Of a DNA stretch of 64,000 nt, positions 27,330 to 37,984 are shown piece by piece. Position 1 is the first letter of the stretch, and each line of letters opens with the position of its first letter. The notes below the pieces were generated by a model, which ran no database searches, had not been told where the DNA came from, and worked only from the letters and a program-made list of their open reading frames with translations. A program made the translations under genes and the position numbers. Where the stretch lies: positions 186,001 to 250,000 of the forward strand of contig NZ_PVTS01000003.1 in NCBI RefSeq assembly GCF_003003035.1, written 5' to 3'. The DNA comes from Marinilabilia salmonicolor (lineage in GTDB: Bacteria; Bacteroidota; Bacteroidia; Bacteroidales; Marinilabiliaceae).

Positions 27330-29048
27330 TTACCAACCCGTAAAATTACTGGAAGCAGTTCCATAACCCGGAGTTTGCGACAATACACCTTCCGACAAGG
27401 CAATTTCAGACTCAGGAATTGGGAAAAATCCTCCTGTCGCTTCGTATCGTGCTCTGTAGCCTCCTCCAAAGGATTTCATAACCGTTGGGGTTCCACTTTC
27501 ATATACTTTCACGCCCAACTGTCCTTCAAGCAATTCAGGAGCATCTCCCCAACGCCGGATATCAGCATATCGCCTTCCTTCAAATGCAAGCTCAAAACGA
27601 CGTTCACGCTTCAAGGCCTCCAATGAATAACTCACAGGATTCAGTCCGGCCCGGGCACGCACCTCATTCAATTTATCAGCTGTTTCTGTCAATTCTGAGT
27701 GCATTAACAAGACATCCGCAAATCGGATCAACATCAGGTCATTTACACCATCCAACTGAAAGTTATCAGAAGCTCCAAACATTGGCACTGAAAAAGATGA
27801 GTAGTATGTCGGATTACCTTCACCGTCCACCTCGCCTGTTTTGGCACTAATATGAACACTCTTCATTTGCCAGTAATCTGTTTCTTCCATCATTGTCCAG
27901 CCGCCAAAAGAATAATCCGGCAGATCGGCAACAGGCATAATTGAGGCTTCTCTCCTCAGGTCACTGGGTTCGGCATCTTCCCAGGTCTCCCAAAGAGTTG
28001 GGTTGACAGGTCCGGCACCCCATCCCTGACCAAGAGGGAAAGTATTACCATAAGGCTGACCTCCGCGAATACCAAAATGAAGTAAATACTGATTAGAGTA
28101 TCCAATAGTAGTATTCCAATCGGCAAAATTGGAAAACTTAATGGCAAAAACGGACTCCTGATTTCCATCTCCGGACCAATTCAGATCATTTCCATTGACC
28201 CCTGTTTCACCGGTCATTTTATCAAAATCAGGAAGCGTGTATTCATTGGTATAAGCCCAAAGATTCCTGAAATCTCCAACCAGACCATGTCCACTATTGG
28301 CAATACAGTCTTCCAGATAACTTACAACATCCGTTTTGCCGAGAGAACTTCCATCAGCCAAAGGCATCGCATCTTTATTATAATATCCGGTATAAAACAG
28401 GTAAACACGCGCCAGCAAAGCTTCTGCAGCCCATTTGGTGGCATGCCCGGCAACCGTTTCATTGTATGGCACATCCTTCATCAAAGAAATGGCAGACACC
28501 AGATCATACCCAATCTGTGCATAAAGTGAATCTGCAGGTGCATTAGGCAGATTCTCTGCTTCATCCGAATTTAAAGGCATGGGAACCTCTCCATACATTT
28601 CAGCCAATTCATGATAAAAGAAACCACGCAAGAAATGAGCTTCGCCTTTCAACTGGTTAACCTCATCGCCTTCCAAGCCCATCTTTTCAATGGAGAGAAT
28701 AACGCTATTGGCTCTAAAAATTCCCTGGTAGCGGGCCTTCCAAAAAGGGCGGGAAGCATCAGTTCCATGATTCATAATTTTATCCCAGGCCTGCATCAGC
28801 TTATCGTTGTCACCTCCACCGCCAAAGCGGTCATCAGAGGCAAGTTCGGCCGCATAAAAATAGGTACACTGAGGATCGGCGACGGCCGTATTGAGAGTAT
28901 TGTAAATCCCTATGACTGCCTGTTCCACATCTTCCACATTGGCGGGAAAATTAGTGGTATTTTTCTCGGTGAGGTTTTCTGTGTCAAGAAAATCTTCACA
29001 ACTGGTAAATACCAGAATGGCTATTGCGAAATATATTAATCTTTTCAT
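27330..29048 (-). CDS. susD: SusD-family glycan-binding lipoprotein (second pair)
   Basis: Short lipoprotein signal MKRLIYFAIAILVFTSC (C17), then EDFLDTENLTEKNTTNFP and a typical SusD N-terminus with VEQAVIGIYNTLN. The block LKRERRFELAFEGRRYADIRRW and the C-terminal YEATGGFFPIPESEI are RagB/SusD landmarks. 572 residues. It forms a pair with the SusC gene 13 bases upstream and resembles the SusD at 32612-34357 in arrangement and motifs, so the two operons are probably a tandem duplication. Substrate cannot be read from the sequence; the neighbourhood suggests a hemicellulose or mannan oligosaccharide. Confidence 0.92.
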   Translation of the reverse strand: MKRLIYFAIAILVFTSCEDFLDTENLTEKNTTNFPANVEDVEQAVIGIYNTLNTAVADPQCTYFYAAELASDDRFGGGGDNDKLMQAWDKIMNHGTDASRPFWKARYQGIFRANSVILSIEKMGLEGDEVNQLKGEAHFLRGFFYHELAEMYGEVPMPLNSDEAENLPNAPADSLYAQIGYDLVSAISLMKDVPYNETVAGHATKWAAEALLARVYLFYTGYYNKDAMPLADGSSLGKTDVVSYLEDCIANSGHGLVGDFRNLWAYTNEYTLPDFDKMTGETGVNGNDLNWSGDGNQESVFAIKFSNFADWNTTIGYSNQYLLHFGIRGGQPYGNTFPLGQGWGAGPVNPTLWETWEDAEPSDLRREASIMPVADLPDYSFGGWTMMEETDYWQMKSVHISAKTGEVDGEGNPTYYSSFSVPMFGASDNFQLDGVNDLMLIRFADVLLMHSELTETADKLNEVRARAGLNPVSYSLEALKRERRFELAFEGRRYADIRRWGDAPELLEGQLGVKVYESGTPTVMKSFGGGYRARYEATGGFFPIPESEIALSEGVLSQTPGYGTASSNFTGW

Positions 29049-29061
29049 ATTCTTCTCCTAA

Positions 29062-32000
29062 TTAAAATTTGAGATTTAATCCAACCAAATAAGTTCTTGG
29101 GGCAGGATAGAACCCAAGATCAATACCGGAAGACCAGTTTCCCTGATTCCCGGATCCACCGTCATATCCATATCCTACCTCCGGATCCATCCCCGAATAA
29201 TTGGTGAAAGTGTACAGGTTTTGAGCAGAAACATAAAATCTCACTTGCTGTAAGGGCAAATTAGTAAAGAGTTTCTTGAAGTCATACCCAAGGGTGACAT
29301 TGCTGATTTTTACGTAATCACCATCTTCAATATAGATGTCAGAAATATTCTGCCAGTTGGTATTTGTACCGGGGGTAAGGCGCGGCAATTTATTGGAAGT
29401 TCCTTCACCGTGCCAACGACCAAAAATTTCGGTTGTATAATTTTGACGTTCGCTATCAGCAAATGACCGGTAAGATTTTGCAATTTGCTGTCCAAAAGCA
29501 CCATTGGCTGTCAGACCAAAGTCAAGACCTTTGTAGGACAAGCTGAGGTTCAGCCCTGCAGTGAAATCGGGATGAGGATTGCCAATTTCAGTTTTATCAT
29601 TGTCATCAATGACTCCGTTTTTATCTGTGTCGGCGAAGATAACATCACCCGGCTGGGCACCTTCCATCACACCCAGGCCTTCGGCACGTCTTGCATCAAT
29701 TTGCGTCTGATTCTGGTAAATTCCTTCAGTTTTGTAACCCCAGAAATAACCAATGGGTTTGCCAACTTCGGCACGATACATCTCTGTAGTTCCCTGACTC
29801 AACACGTGCGGCTCACCATGTATAATTCCTTCACTGTTGGCAATCCGGGTCACTTCGTTTTTATTATATGCCCCGTTGAGAGCTACGGTGTAAGCCAAAT
29901 CACCTGCGCGATCATTCCAGTTCAACGCCAGTTCAATACCACTATTCTCCACATCACCACCATTAATAAAGGGGGGCTCTGTACCGTATGAGGCCAACGC
30001 GGGAGCAACAACCAACCAGTCTTTTGTTGTTTTCACATACCAGTCAAAAGCTACCCCGAGTTTGGAATTCAACAATCGGGCATCAAATCCAAGGTCAATC
30101 TGCTCAGATGTTTCCCAGGTAATATCCTCATTGGGCAGAATATTTTGATATCCTCCCTGACTTTGTTCTGTTTTGGTATTCCCAAAGGAGTATTTTGCTG
30201 TTTCGGGAAACCCTACTGTAGCAATATACTGGAAGTTATCGATGTTACAGTTTCCATTTTGGCCCCAGCTACCCCGAAGTTTAAAGAAATTAAGGATGCC
30301 ACTGACTCCGTCCATGAAAGTTTCATTAGACATTACCCATCCGGCAGAAACCGAAGGGAAATATCCCCAGCGATTCCCTTGTGCAAAATTGGAAGAGCCA
30401 TCAGCACGCATGACCACAGAAGCCATATAAGTTTCATTAAAGTTGTAGTTAACACGTCCGAAGAAAGAAGCAATTCCCCCTTCTCCCCAGGGCTCTCCTT
30501 TAATGCTGGTCACACCGGCAGTATAACCCTTGGTATTGCTCAGCCATGCATGGTCAAAATCAGAAAAGATGGAACGACTATTGGTTACATCCACATTTTC
30601 TCCAAGTCCAAACTTCTCAACAGACTGACCAACAAGCGCATCAATAAAATGTCCATTGGTACGGAAAGAATAATTCAAAGTGTTTTCCCACTGCCACTGA
30701 AATCCAAGATTCATAGATTGCTGGGTCTGATCATTCTCCGGATTATACCCGTCTCCTGCGGTACTCAATTCATAAGTTGGTACATAGCGTCGGTAGCTAC
30801 TGGCAGAGAGTTTATATCCGAAGCTGGTTTTAAATTTCAGATCGGCCAGAGGCTGTAATTCGAAAAATACGTTTCCCTGAAGATTATGATTTTTAGATAA
30901 ATTACGCCCGCTCCGGTATTCCATCAAAGCAATGGGATTACTGGTTTGTGAATCGTAGTTGACCAAACCGGTAGAACTTTTATCATCAGCATCGAAATAT
31001 TCGCCTTCTTCATTGTAAACGGGCATCAGAGGAGAAGCAACCAACATAGAGTGAATATCGTTGGCATAGATGTTTCCAATCTGAATACCATTTCGGGTAC
31101 TGTAGCTGTAGTTCAGATTTTCACCAAAGCGTACAACATCCAAATCATTCACACGATAAAGAACATGATCGGAATTAACCCGCGCCGTAGTTCTTTCATA
31201 ACTGGGATTAACCGGTTTACCCAGAATACCATCCTGGGAAGTATGAGAGAACCCAAATGAATAGGTAGATTTGTCGTTACCCCCGGCAATATTAAGTGCA
31301 TGATTTTGGGTAGGAGCATTCTCCTCCCGAATCTCCTCAAGCCAGTTGGTTCCATTAGAATCACCAGCCATAATAGCCTCATAATTGGGAACAAAACTAG
31401 CCCAGTCATAACCTTCTTTCCCGTCATTAAAACGGGTTTCGTCCATCATGGTCATATACTCTCTGGCATCCAAAAGTGCAGGCATTTTATATACATTCTG
31501 AACGCCATAATAACCATCATAACTTACCTGAACTTTCCCGGCCTTCCCTTTTTTGGTGGTCACCAAAATCACACCGTTGGCAGCTCGAGAACCATAAATC
31601 GCTGCCGATGCAGCATCCTTAAGAACATCAATTGATTCAATATCTGCAGGGTTAAGGGCATTGATATCCCCGCCTGTGACACCATCAATAACATAAAGCG
31701 GATCGGAGTTACCTACAGTTCCAAGTCCCCGAACGTTTACTTTATATCCTTCACCGGGCATCCCTGAAGATTGGGTAATGTTCACACCGGGACTCTGACT
31801 TTGCATGGCCTGCAAAGGACTCACAGTGTTCATTTTTTGAATATCCTCTCCTGAAACATTCAAATTGGCACCGGTAGTAAGCGCCTTCTTTTGCACTCCA
31901 TAACCGACTACGACTACCTCATCCAGATCGGTAAAGACATCACGCATTACCACATTAACCTGAGTCTGGTTACCCACAGGGACCTGCTGGGTTTCCATTC

Positions 32001-32223
32001 CCACAAAAGAAAAAACCAGCACAGACTCCTGTCCGGCCACATTCAAATTGTAATTACCATCCACATCGGTAATCACACCATTTTGAGTCCCCTGTTCCAA
32101 GACAGTCACACCGGGAACCGGATCACCTTGCGAATCGGTAACATGGCCATTCACCTGAGTCTGGGCAAATGTGGCAATGCTGAAACACAAGCCGATCAAA
32201 AAAAATAACACTCTTTTTTCCAT
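29062..32223 (-). CDS. susC: SusC-family TonB-dependent transporter (second pair)
   Basis: 1053 residues. Signal peptide MEKRVLFFLIGLCFSIATFAQ, carboxypeptidase-regulatory-like domain (GDPVPGVTVLEQGTQNGVITD), plug with LDEVVVVGYGVQKKALTTGA and IESIDVLKDAASAAIYGSRAA, barrel ending YLVGLNLKF. Very similar in motif wording to the SusC at 34379-37504 (for example LTTGANLNVS, PGVNITQSSGMPG), so the two are close paralogues, while the mannan-locus SusC differs. No STN domain. First gene of the SusC-SusD-lipoprotein operon, with a -7-like box ~180 bases upstream. Confidence 0.94.
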   Translation of the reverse strand: MEKRVLFFLIGLCFSIATFAQTQVNGHVTDSQGDPVPGVTVLEQGTQNGVITDVDGNYNLNVAGQESVLVFSFVGMETQQVPVGNQTQVNVVMRDVFTDLDEVVVVGYGVQKKALTTGANLNVSGEDIQKMNTVSPLQAMQSQSPGVNITQSSGMPGEGYKVNVRGLGTVGNSDPLYVIDGVTGGDINALNPADIESIDVLKDAASAAIYGSRAANGVILVTTKKGKAGKVQVSYDGYYGVQNVYKMPALLDAREYMTMMDETRFNDGKEGYDWASFVPNYEAIMAGDSNGTNWLEEIREENAPTQNHALNIAGGNDKSTYSFGFSHTSQDGILGKPVNPSYERTTARVNSDHVLYRVNDLDVVRFGENLNYSYSTRNGIQIGNIYANDIHSMLVASPLMPVYNEEGEYFDADDKSSTGLVNYDSQTSNPIALMEYRSGRNLSKNHNLQGNVFFELQPLADLKFKTSFGYKLSASSYRRYVPTYELSTAGDGYNPENDQTQQSMNLGFQWQWENTLNYSFRTNGHFIDALVGQSVEKFGLGENVDVTNSRSIFSDFDHAWLSNTKGYTAGVTSIKGEPWGEGGIASFFGRVNYNFNETYMASVVMRADGSSNFAQGNRWGYFPSVSAGWVMSNETFMDGVSGILNFFKLRGSWGQNGNCNIDNFQYIATVGFPETAKYSFGNTKTEQSQGGYQNILPNEDITWETSEQIDLGFDARLLNSKLGVAFDWYVKTTKDWLVVAPALASYGTEPPFINGGDVENSGIELALNWNDRAGDLAYTVALNGAYNKNEVTRIANSEGIIHGEPHVLSQGTTEMYRAEVGKPIGYFWGYKTEGIYQNQTQIDARRAEGLGVMEGAQPGDVIFADTDKNGVIDDNDKTEIGNPHPDFTAGLNLSLSYKGLDFGLTANGAFGQQIAKSYRSFADSERQNYTTEIFGRWHGEGTSNKLPRLTPGTNTNWQNISDIYIEDGDYVKISNVTLGYDFKKLFTNLPLQQVRFYVSAQNLYTFTNYSGMDPEVGYGYDGGSGNQGNWSSGIDLGFYPAPRTYLVGLNLKF

Positions 32224-32400
32224 AATAATAGAGTTAAAATTAAAACTAAAAAAACGCGTATGTTTTACTTTTTTAACAGTCGTTTTCAGCCAAGCAAAAC
32301 AGCTTATTTAATTGTATGTAATACGCTTTGCAGCAGAAAAACACACACATAGCCTTATTTATATGTATTCTAAGGATGTGTATGTATAACATTATGGCTG

Positions 32401-32408
32401 CAAAGTTA
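32401..32408 (-). promoter_or_regulatory. Candidate -7 box for the second SusCD operon
   Basis: TAACTTTG on the - strand fits TAnnTTTG and leaves a ~170-base leader before the SusC ATG. A TTG lies 10 bases upstream, as at the mannan operon; the usual 19-21 spacing is not met. Confidence 0.45.
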
Positions 32409-32550
32409 TATTGGCTTACAATCTTCTCCTAATACAATTCACTCACTTTTTTGCTGTTTTTTTACATTTTTTTGCGTTTTGATTTTAGTTTCAATTTTAC
32501 CCGATCATTATTTATGTTCCTTGAATTTTAGACTGGAAGTCGTCTTATAA

Positions 32551-32580
32551 CAAAAAAAGCCACCCCGAAACGAGGTGGCT
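32551..32580 (-). terminator. Intrinsic terminator of the third SusCD operon
   Basis: On the - strand AGCCACCTC-GTTTC-GGGGTGGCT is a 9-bp stem with one G-T pair, followed by TTTTTTTG. It lies ~30 bases after the SusD stop. Confidence 0.88.
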
Positions 32581-32611
32581 TGGAAAAAAGAATATTGGTT
32601 TTACCCGGGAT

Positions 32612-34357
32612 TTAGTCTGTCCATCCGGAATACAATCCCTCTCCATTCTGATACCCATCAACTTGTTCTAATAATCCCTCAGACATGTCAATCTGTGACT
32701 GTGGTATTGGGAAAAAACCTTTGGTTGCATCATACCTGCCAGAATATCCAGTGGAATGTAAGGCTTCATTCGGTTCAAGAACTCCTTTATTATATACGGG
32801 AACACCAACTTGGCTCTCCAATGCTGTTTTAGCATATTGATCCCCCCACCGGCGCATATCATTCCATCGAAGGCCTTCAAATGCGAGTTCATACTGCCGC
32901 TCTTTCTGAATATTTTCTAAAGAATAAGTAACCGGGGGCAAATCAGCCCGATCTCTAACCTGATTCATGTAAGACGCATCTTCCGTTATTTCAGACATCA
33001 TCAGTAGCACATCTGCATAGCGAATAAAAATCAAATCATCACAATGAGAAAGCTGATTATTATCATTATTATCATACATGACAACACTGTAATCGTTCAT
33101 AAGAGCCCCACTCTCATTTCTGGCTGTAACACCATTATATTTCTTTCCCCACCAGTTAGATTCCAGAACATGATCTCCCCAATGATTAATATTATATTCA
33201 GGAACTTCACTGGAAATATCAATAATTGAAGCCCACAACCTAGGATCATCAGGCTCATCTGCAAGCCACTGGTCAACCAAAGATTCCGGAACTGAATTTC
33301 CTTGACCCCAACCACCGGCAAAGGGATAAGTGTTTTCCAGATTCTGCAATCCACGTAATGCATAATACAACTGATATTGGTTGGAATACCCTCTTTTCAC
33401 TCCCCAATCCGAAAAAGTAGAAAACTTCAAAGCAAACATACTTTCGGGATTTCTGGCACCATTGTCACTAGCATAAGTCAAGTTTTTACCTGTCTCCGCC
33501 ATATAATCCTGAATATACTGATATTCATCTATTGTCTCAGAATTGGTATAGGGCCATAGTTCATGAAAGTCATTAACAAGGGTGTGACCACTATTTGTAA
33601 TGCAATCTTGCAACCAAGTTTCAATATTTGCTTTAGTTACCGTTCCTCCTTCAGGCAAAGCAATGTCTGCTGCTCCGTAGAACCCGGTATAAAAAAGGTA
33701 AACTCTGGCCATCAAAGCTTCAGCTGCCCATTTAGTTGCTCTACCATCCTGTGTTTGATCATATGAAACATCAGGCAATAAATCAATAGCATTTTTAAGG
33801 TCAGCTGCTATTTGTCCATAAATGTCAGATGCAGAAGCAGCAGGCAAATTAATAGCCTCTGTTGAAATTTTAAGCGGTACTTCACCAAAAACAGTGGCTA
33901 ATCGATAAAAGAACCAAGCTCTTAGAAATAAAGCTTCACCTTTATACTGATCTTTTACACCGGGGCTAAGAACTTCATCAGAAATTAAACCAATATTCTC
34001 AATAGCATAATTTGCTCTGTGAATACCTTCATAATGCTGTTCCCACATATGGTCCAGCATATCAGGCCCTGTATATTGAAAACATTCATAAGCCTGAGCC
34101 TTGGTATCTCCGGCGCCTCCGCCCCCAAGCTTCTCATCACTAGCCACTTCTACTGCAAAGAAGTAACTTTTATCAACAAATCTTTGTTCATTATTCATGG
34201 TTGTATAGATACCAGCCATCATCTGGGCAGCATCAGCTGCTGTTTGCGGGTAGTTGTCAGAAGTCTTTTGAGTTAGAGGCTCTTGAAGTAAAAAGTCCTC
34301 GCACCCAGATCCTGCAACCATTAAGGCCGCAGCAACAAAATATATTATTCGTTTCAT
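32612..34357 (-). CDS. susD: SusD-family glycan-binding lipoprotein (third pair)
   Basis: The ATG at 34357 gives MKRIIYFVAAALMVAGSGC, a clean lipobox; the frame to a GTG at 34366 adds three residues only. 581 residues with the SusD marks: CEDFLLQEPLTQKTSDNYPQ, IQKERQYELAFEGLRWNDMR, and a C-terminal YDATKGFFPIPQSQIDMSEG. Pairs with the SusC 21 bases upstream. The DNA of this pair looks more A+T rich than the rest of the locus. No enzyme genes accompany it, so it may broaden uptake for the mannan system or serve a substrate cut elsewhere. Confidence 0.92.
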   Translation of the reverse strand: MKRIIYFVAAALMVAGSGCEDFLLQEPLTQKTSDNYPQTAADAAQMMAGIYTTMNNEQRFVDKSYFFAVEVASDEKLGGGGAGDTKAQAYECFQYTGPDMLDHMWEQHYEGIHRANYAIENIGLISDEVLSPGVKDQYKGEALFLRAWFFYRLATVFGEVPLKISTEAINLPAASASDIYGQIAADLKNAIDLLPDVSYDQTQDGRATKWAAEALMARVYLFYTGFYGAADIALPEGGTVTKANIETWLQDCITNSGHTLVNDFHELWPYTNSETIDEYQYIQDYMAETGKNLTYASDNGARNPESMFALKFSTFSDWGVKRGYSNQYQLYYALRGLQNLENTYPFAGGWGQGNSVPESLVDQWLADEPDDPRLWASIIDISSEVPEYNINHWGDHVLESNWWGKKYNGVTARNESGALMNDYSVVMYDNNDNNQLSHCDDLIFIRYADVLLMMSEITEDASYMNQVRDRADLPPVTYSLENIQKERQYELAFEGLRWNDMRRWGDQYAKTALESQVGVPVYNKGVLEPNEALHSTGYSGRYDATKGFFPIPQSQIDMSEGLLEQVDGYQNGEGLYSGWTD

Positions 34358-34378
34358 AACAATCACTAATTTAGGTTT

Positions 34379-37300
34379 TTAAAATTTCAAATTAATTCCT
34401 ACCAGATAAGTACGTGGGGCAGGATAAAAACCAAGATCAATACCTGACACATAAGGCTGCTCATCTCCAAAACCCACTTCAGGATCCATACCTGAATAAT
34501 CTGTGATGGTAAGAAGATTACGACCAGCTACATAAAGACGAGCTTGGCCAAAAGGCATTTCGGGAAATAACTCTTTAAAATCATATCCAAGAGTAACATT
34601 TTGAATCTTAATAAAATCGCCATCCTCTACATAAATATCGGAAATACTATTTCTACTTGTACCCAGCTTAAGAGAAGGGTATGAATTGGAGGTACCTTCT
34701 CCATCCCAGTATTTGCCAATAATATCTGTAGTATAATTGTGCCAATAGTTATCCACAAACGATCGATACGACTTCATTATTTGATGTCCAAAAGCTCCCT
34801 TCCCACTTACGGAAAAATCGAATCCTTTGTAAGCTAGGTTTATTCCAAAACCGATTCTAACGTCTGGGTGAGGATTACCAATCATAGTTTTATCTTCCTC
34901 AGTAACATCCCCATCTAAATTTGTATCAGAAAAAATCAAGTCTCCAGGCTCAGGGTTTTCTTGTAAAAAGCCGAAAGACCAATCGTCTATTTGCTGTTGG
35001 TTTTGAAAAACACCTTCTGTTTTATATCCATAAAAATATCCTACCGGATAACCTGTTTGCACTCTCCATACAGGTCCTGTTTGCTCAGCTATGATACCAT
35101 CCTCGCTTTGAATAAACCCTGTTGCATTACCAAGTTTTGTTACTTCATTTTCATTCTTGGATACGTTAAATTGAAGACCATAGTCTAAATCTCCCAGGGA
35201 ATCATTCCATCGAAGGGCCAATTCAAAACCTTTATTTTCAACATCACCAGCATTAACAAAAGGTGCTTCTGGGCCGAAAATATCTGGAAGAGGGGCCTGA
35301 ACCAACCAGTCTTTGGTTTCTTTATTATAGTAATCAAAAGCAACTTGTAAACGTGAATTAAGAAAATAAGCATCCAAACCGATATCCAACTGCTCTGAGG
35401 TTTCCCATGTAACGTCTGGATTAGGTAGAATTGCAGGGTATCCACCTAGTTGCTGCTGACTTCTGTTGTTTCCAAAAGAATAATTATTTTCAGTATCGAA
35501 GCCAATTAAACTCAAATATTGAAAACGATCTATATCTGAATTACCATTTTGACCCCAACTAGCACGAAGCTTTAAGAAATCAAAAACATCACTATTTTCC
35601 ATAAAACTCTCTTCAGAAACAACCCATCCTGCAGAAACAGAGGGGAAATAACCCCAACGATTACCCTCAGCAAAATTAGAGGATCCATCTGCCCTCATAA
35701 CCAGCGTTAACAAATATTTTTCATCAAAATCATAAGTTAATCGACCAAAAAGGGAGGACAGAGAGCCTTTATCCCACGGACTGCCTTCCATTGTTGAAAC
35801 ACCTGGAGTGTGCCCATCGGTATTGTCAATATAAGCATAATCATATCCAATAAAGGTCGGATTTGCATTAGTAGTGTTCATACCCTCTCCAATACCCCAT
35901 TTTTCAACAGACTGACCAACAAGTACATCAAAAGAATTGAGCCCCAGATCAAAACTATAATTGAGAGTATTTTCAAATGTCCAATGATGTCCATTGCCAG
36001 AAGACTGAGTGATACGTCCAGGGCTCATTGACACATCAGAAGCCAGGCTATATTCCGGTTGGTAACTCCGGTAACTGTTTCCACCATAACGATATCCCAA
36101 ATTACTCTTAAACGTAAGACCTTGTATCGGTTGCACCTGGAAATAAGCACTACCATTAATATTATAATTTTTGGTTTCATTCATTCCCCGGTTAACATCC
36201 ATCAACGCGATAGGGTTATAAATTCGAGAGTTTACTTCCTTTTCAAGGCCAGATTCAAGCATAAAATCTCGATCAGTGTAATTACCCTCTTCATCATAAA
36301 CAGGAACTAAAGGATTTCCCTGCAACATGTTTCGTATATCATTATAATACATTCCACCAATAGCAACCCCGGATCTCTTTCGATGGCTATAATTAAGCGT
36401 TTGACCAACCTTAATTATTTCCAGACCATTATTTTCATAAATAACATGATCACTATTCAAACGAAAAGTATATTTATCATGTTTAGGTTCAACAGGTTTC
36501 CCCAAGACACCTTCCTGAGAAGAATAAGAAAACCCCATAGAGAAAATCGATTGCTCGGAACCACCAGAAATATTTATAGCATGATTCTGAACAGGGGCAT
36601 TTTTATTATAGGTTTCCTGCATCCAGTCTGTTCCTTCCCAACCGTTTTGAACACGTTGATATAATTCGGGAACAACAGCAGCCCAATCCAGTACATTTCC
36701 GCCAACCAAACCGGCTTCTTTATTGTAAATATCCATCCACTGTTGGGCATTAAGCGGTTCTGCAATATTCTCAATATCCTGAACCCCATAATACCCATCA
36801 TAGGTAACCTCAATATTCCCCTGACGTCCCTGCTTGGTTGTCACGAGGATAACACCATTTGCAGCCCTTGCTCCATAAATTGCGGCAGATGCAGCATCTT
36901 TCAGAACATCAATAGATTCAATATCAGCAGGATTCAAGTTATTAATATCACCACCTGCAACACCATCAATTACATACAGTGGCTGTGAATTACCAATAGT
37001 ACCCAAGCCACGAATATTTACTTTATAACCAGACCCAGGCATCCCCGAGCTTTGAGTAATATTAACACCAGGCGACATACTTTGAATAGCCTCCAAAGGC
37101 TCACTAGTATTCTGGGCCTGAAGATCATCACTGCTAACATTCAGGTTAGCACCGGTAGTCAGTTTTTTCTTCTGAACACCATAACCAACAACCACAACTT
37201 CGTCGAGGTCAGTGAAAGTCTCAGACAAAACAACATCAATGGTTGTCTGACCACCTACCGTTACCTCCTGGGTTTGCATACCCACAAACGAAAATACCAG

Positions 37301-37504
37301 AACAGACTCCTGTCCGGCAACACTTAAATTGTAATTACCATCAATATCGGTAATCACTCCATTTTGCGTACCTTTTTCCAGCACTGTCACGCCCGGAATA
37401 GGTTCGCCCTGTGAGTCACTAACACTACCACTCACCTGCACTTGTGCAAAGGAGGCAATGCTAAGACATAAGCCAAAGATTAAAAACAAAACTCTTTTTT
37501 TCAT
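34379..37504 (-). CDS. susC: SusC-family TonB-dependent transporter (third pair)
   Basis: MKKRVLFLIFGLCLSIASFAQ signal (the ATG at 37504 is preferred to that at 37510, a two-residue difference), CarboxypepD-like domain GEPIPGVTVLEKGTQNGVITD, plug LDEVVVVGYGVQKKKLTTGA and IESIDVLKDAASAAIYGARAA, and a barrel ending YLVGINLKF. About 1041 residues. It is a close paralogue of the SusC at 29062-32223. The gene sits divergently from an AraC-type regulator across ~530 bases, which makes that protein a good candidate regulator of this operon. Confidence 0.94.
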   Translation of the reverse strand: MKKRVLFLIFGLCLSIASFAQVQVSGSVSDSQGEPIPGVTVLEKGTQNGVITDIDGNYNLSVAGQESVLVFSFVGMQTQEVTVGGQTTIDVVLSETFTDLDEVVVVGYGVQKKKLTTGANLNVSSDDLQAQNTSEPLEAIQSMSPGVNITQSSGMPGSGYKVNIRGLGTIGNSQPLYVIDGVAGGDINNLNPADIESIDVLKDAASAAIYGARAANGVILVTTKQGRQGNIEVTYDGYYGVQDIENIAEPLNAQQWMDIYNKEAGLVGGNVLDWAAVVPELYQRVQNGWEGTDWMQETYNKNAPVQNHAINISGGSEQSIFSMGFSYSSQEGVLGKPVEPKHDKYTFRLNSDHVIYENNGLEIIKVGQTLNYSHRKRSGVAIGGMYYNDIRNMLQGNPLVPVYDEEGNYTDRDFMLESGLEKEVNSRIYNPIALMDVNRGMNETKNYNINGSAYFQVQPIQGLTFKSNLGYRYGGNSYRSYQPEYSLASDVSMSPGRITQSSGNGHHWTFENTLNYSFDLGLNSFDVLVGQSVEKWGIGEGMNTTNANPTFIGYDYAYIDNTDGHTPGVSTMEGSPWDKGSLSSLFGRLTYDFDEKYLLTLVMRADGSSNFAEGNRWGYFPSVSAGWVVSEESFMENSDVFDFLKLRASWGQNGNSDIDRFQYLSLIGFDTENNYSFGNNRSQQQLGGYPAILPNPDVTWETSEQLDIGLDAYFLNSRLQVAFDYYNKETKDWLVQAPLPDIFGPEAPFVNAGDVENKGFELALRWNDSLGDLDYGLQFNVSKNENEVTKLGNATGFIQSEDGIIAEQTGPVWRVQTGYPVGYFYGYKTEGVFQNQQQIDDWSFGFLQENPEPGDLIFSDTNLDGDVTEEDKTMIGNPHPDVRIGFGINLAYKGFDFSVSGKGAFGHQIMKSYRSFVDNYWHNYTTDIIGKYWDGEGTSNSYPSLKLGTSRNSISDIYVEDGDFIKIQNVTLGYDFKELFPEMPFGQARLYVAGRNLLTITDYSGMDPEVGFGDEQPYVSGIDLGFYPAPRTYLVGINLKF

Positions 37505-37690
37505 AGCCATAGAGTTAAAATTAAAAATTAGAGATTACAATTCACTTTTATTCACACTACTCGTTTTATTAATTATCACTAAAACCAGGTTAAACCAACT
37601 GCTTGTAAAGTTGGAAGCCACATATATTCTTTACCAGACAATCATCTCCCGCTCTACAAAATCTCAACTGTTCTGTTCTATGTGGTTCGA

Positions 37691-37698
37691 CAAATATA
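37691..37698 (-). promoter_or_regulatory. Candidate -7 box for the third SusCD operon
   Basis: TATATTTG on the - strand, a perfect TAnnTTTG, ~190 bases before the SusC ATG. No TTG at -33, which would fit a promoter needing an activator. Confidence 0.5.
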
Positions 37699-37984
37699 AG
37701 GTATAGTCCCGGAAAAATGAAACCTTTTTTAAGTTTTTTTAATTTATGAGAGTGTGCTCCTAACTACAAGCTTGATTTTCTGTGATTTAAGAGATCGAAT
37801 TCTTCAAAAAAATTTTCTTAAAACACCCCCTTACTAATACTTTCCACTCATTTTTATATACTATTTTAAACTTTTTAAGAGGAAATATCAACTCAATCTT
37901 ACTTTGCAGGAATGTCATGCTAAAGTCACTCACTGGTTATCAGGAATTAATGAATTCAATTTTTAATAATTCCACACAACACCC

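Larger units (their letters stand above)
32224..32611. other. Intergenic region between the two paralogous SusCD operons
   Basis: Holds the promoter candidate of the left operon (32401-32408) and the terminator of the right operon (32551-32580). The first ~25 bases upstream of the SusC start (ATAGAGTTAAAATTAAAA) are also found upstream of the other paralogue. No gene seen. Confidence 0.6.

Noticed and set aside
30145-30858. 237-codon frame on the + strand
   Set aside because: Antisense to a well-supported SusC gene.
32224-32611. Riboswitch-like leader upstream of SusC
   Set aside because: No recognisable aptamer; only an A/T-rich leader and the terminator of the adjacent operon.
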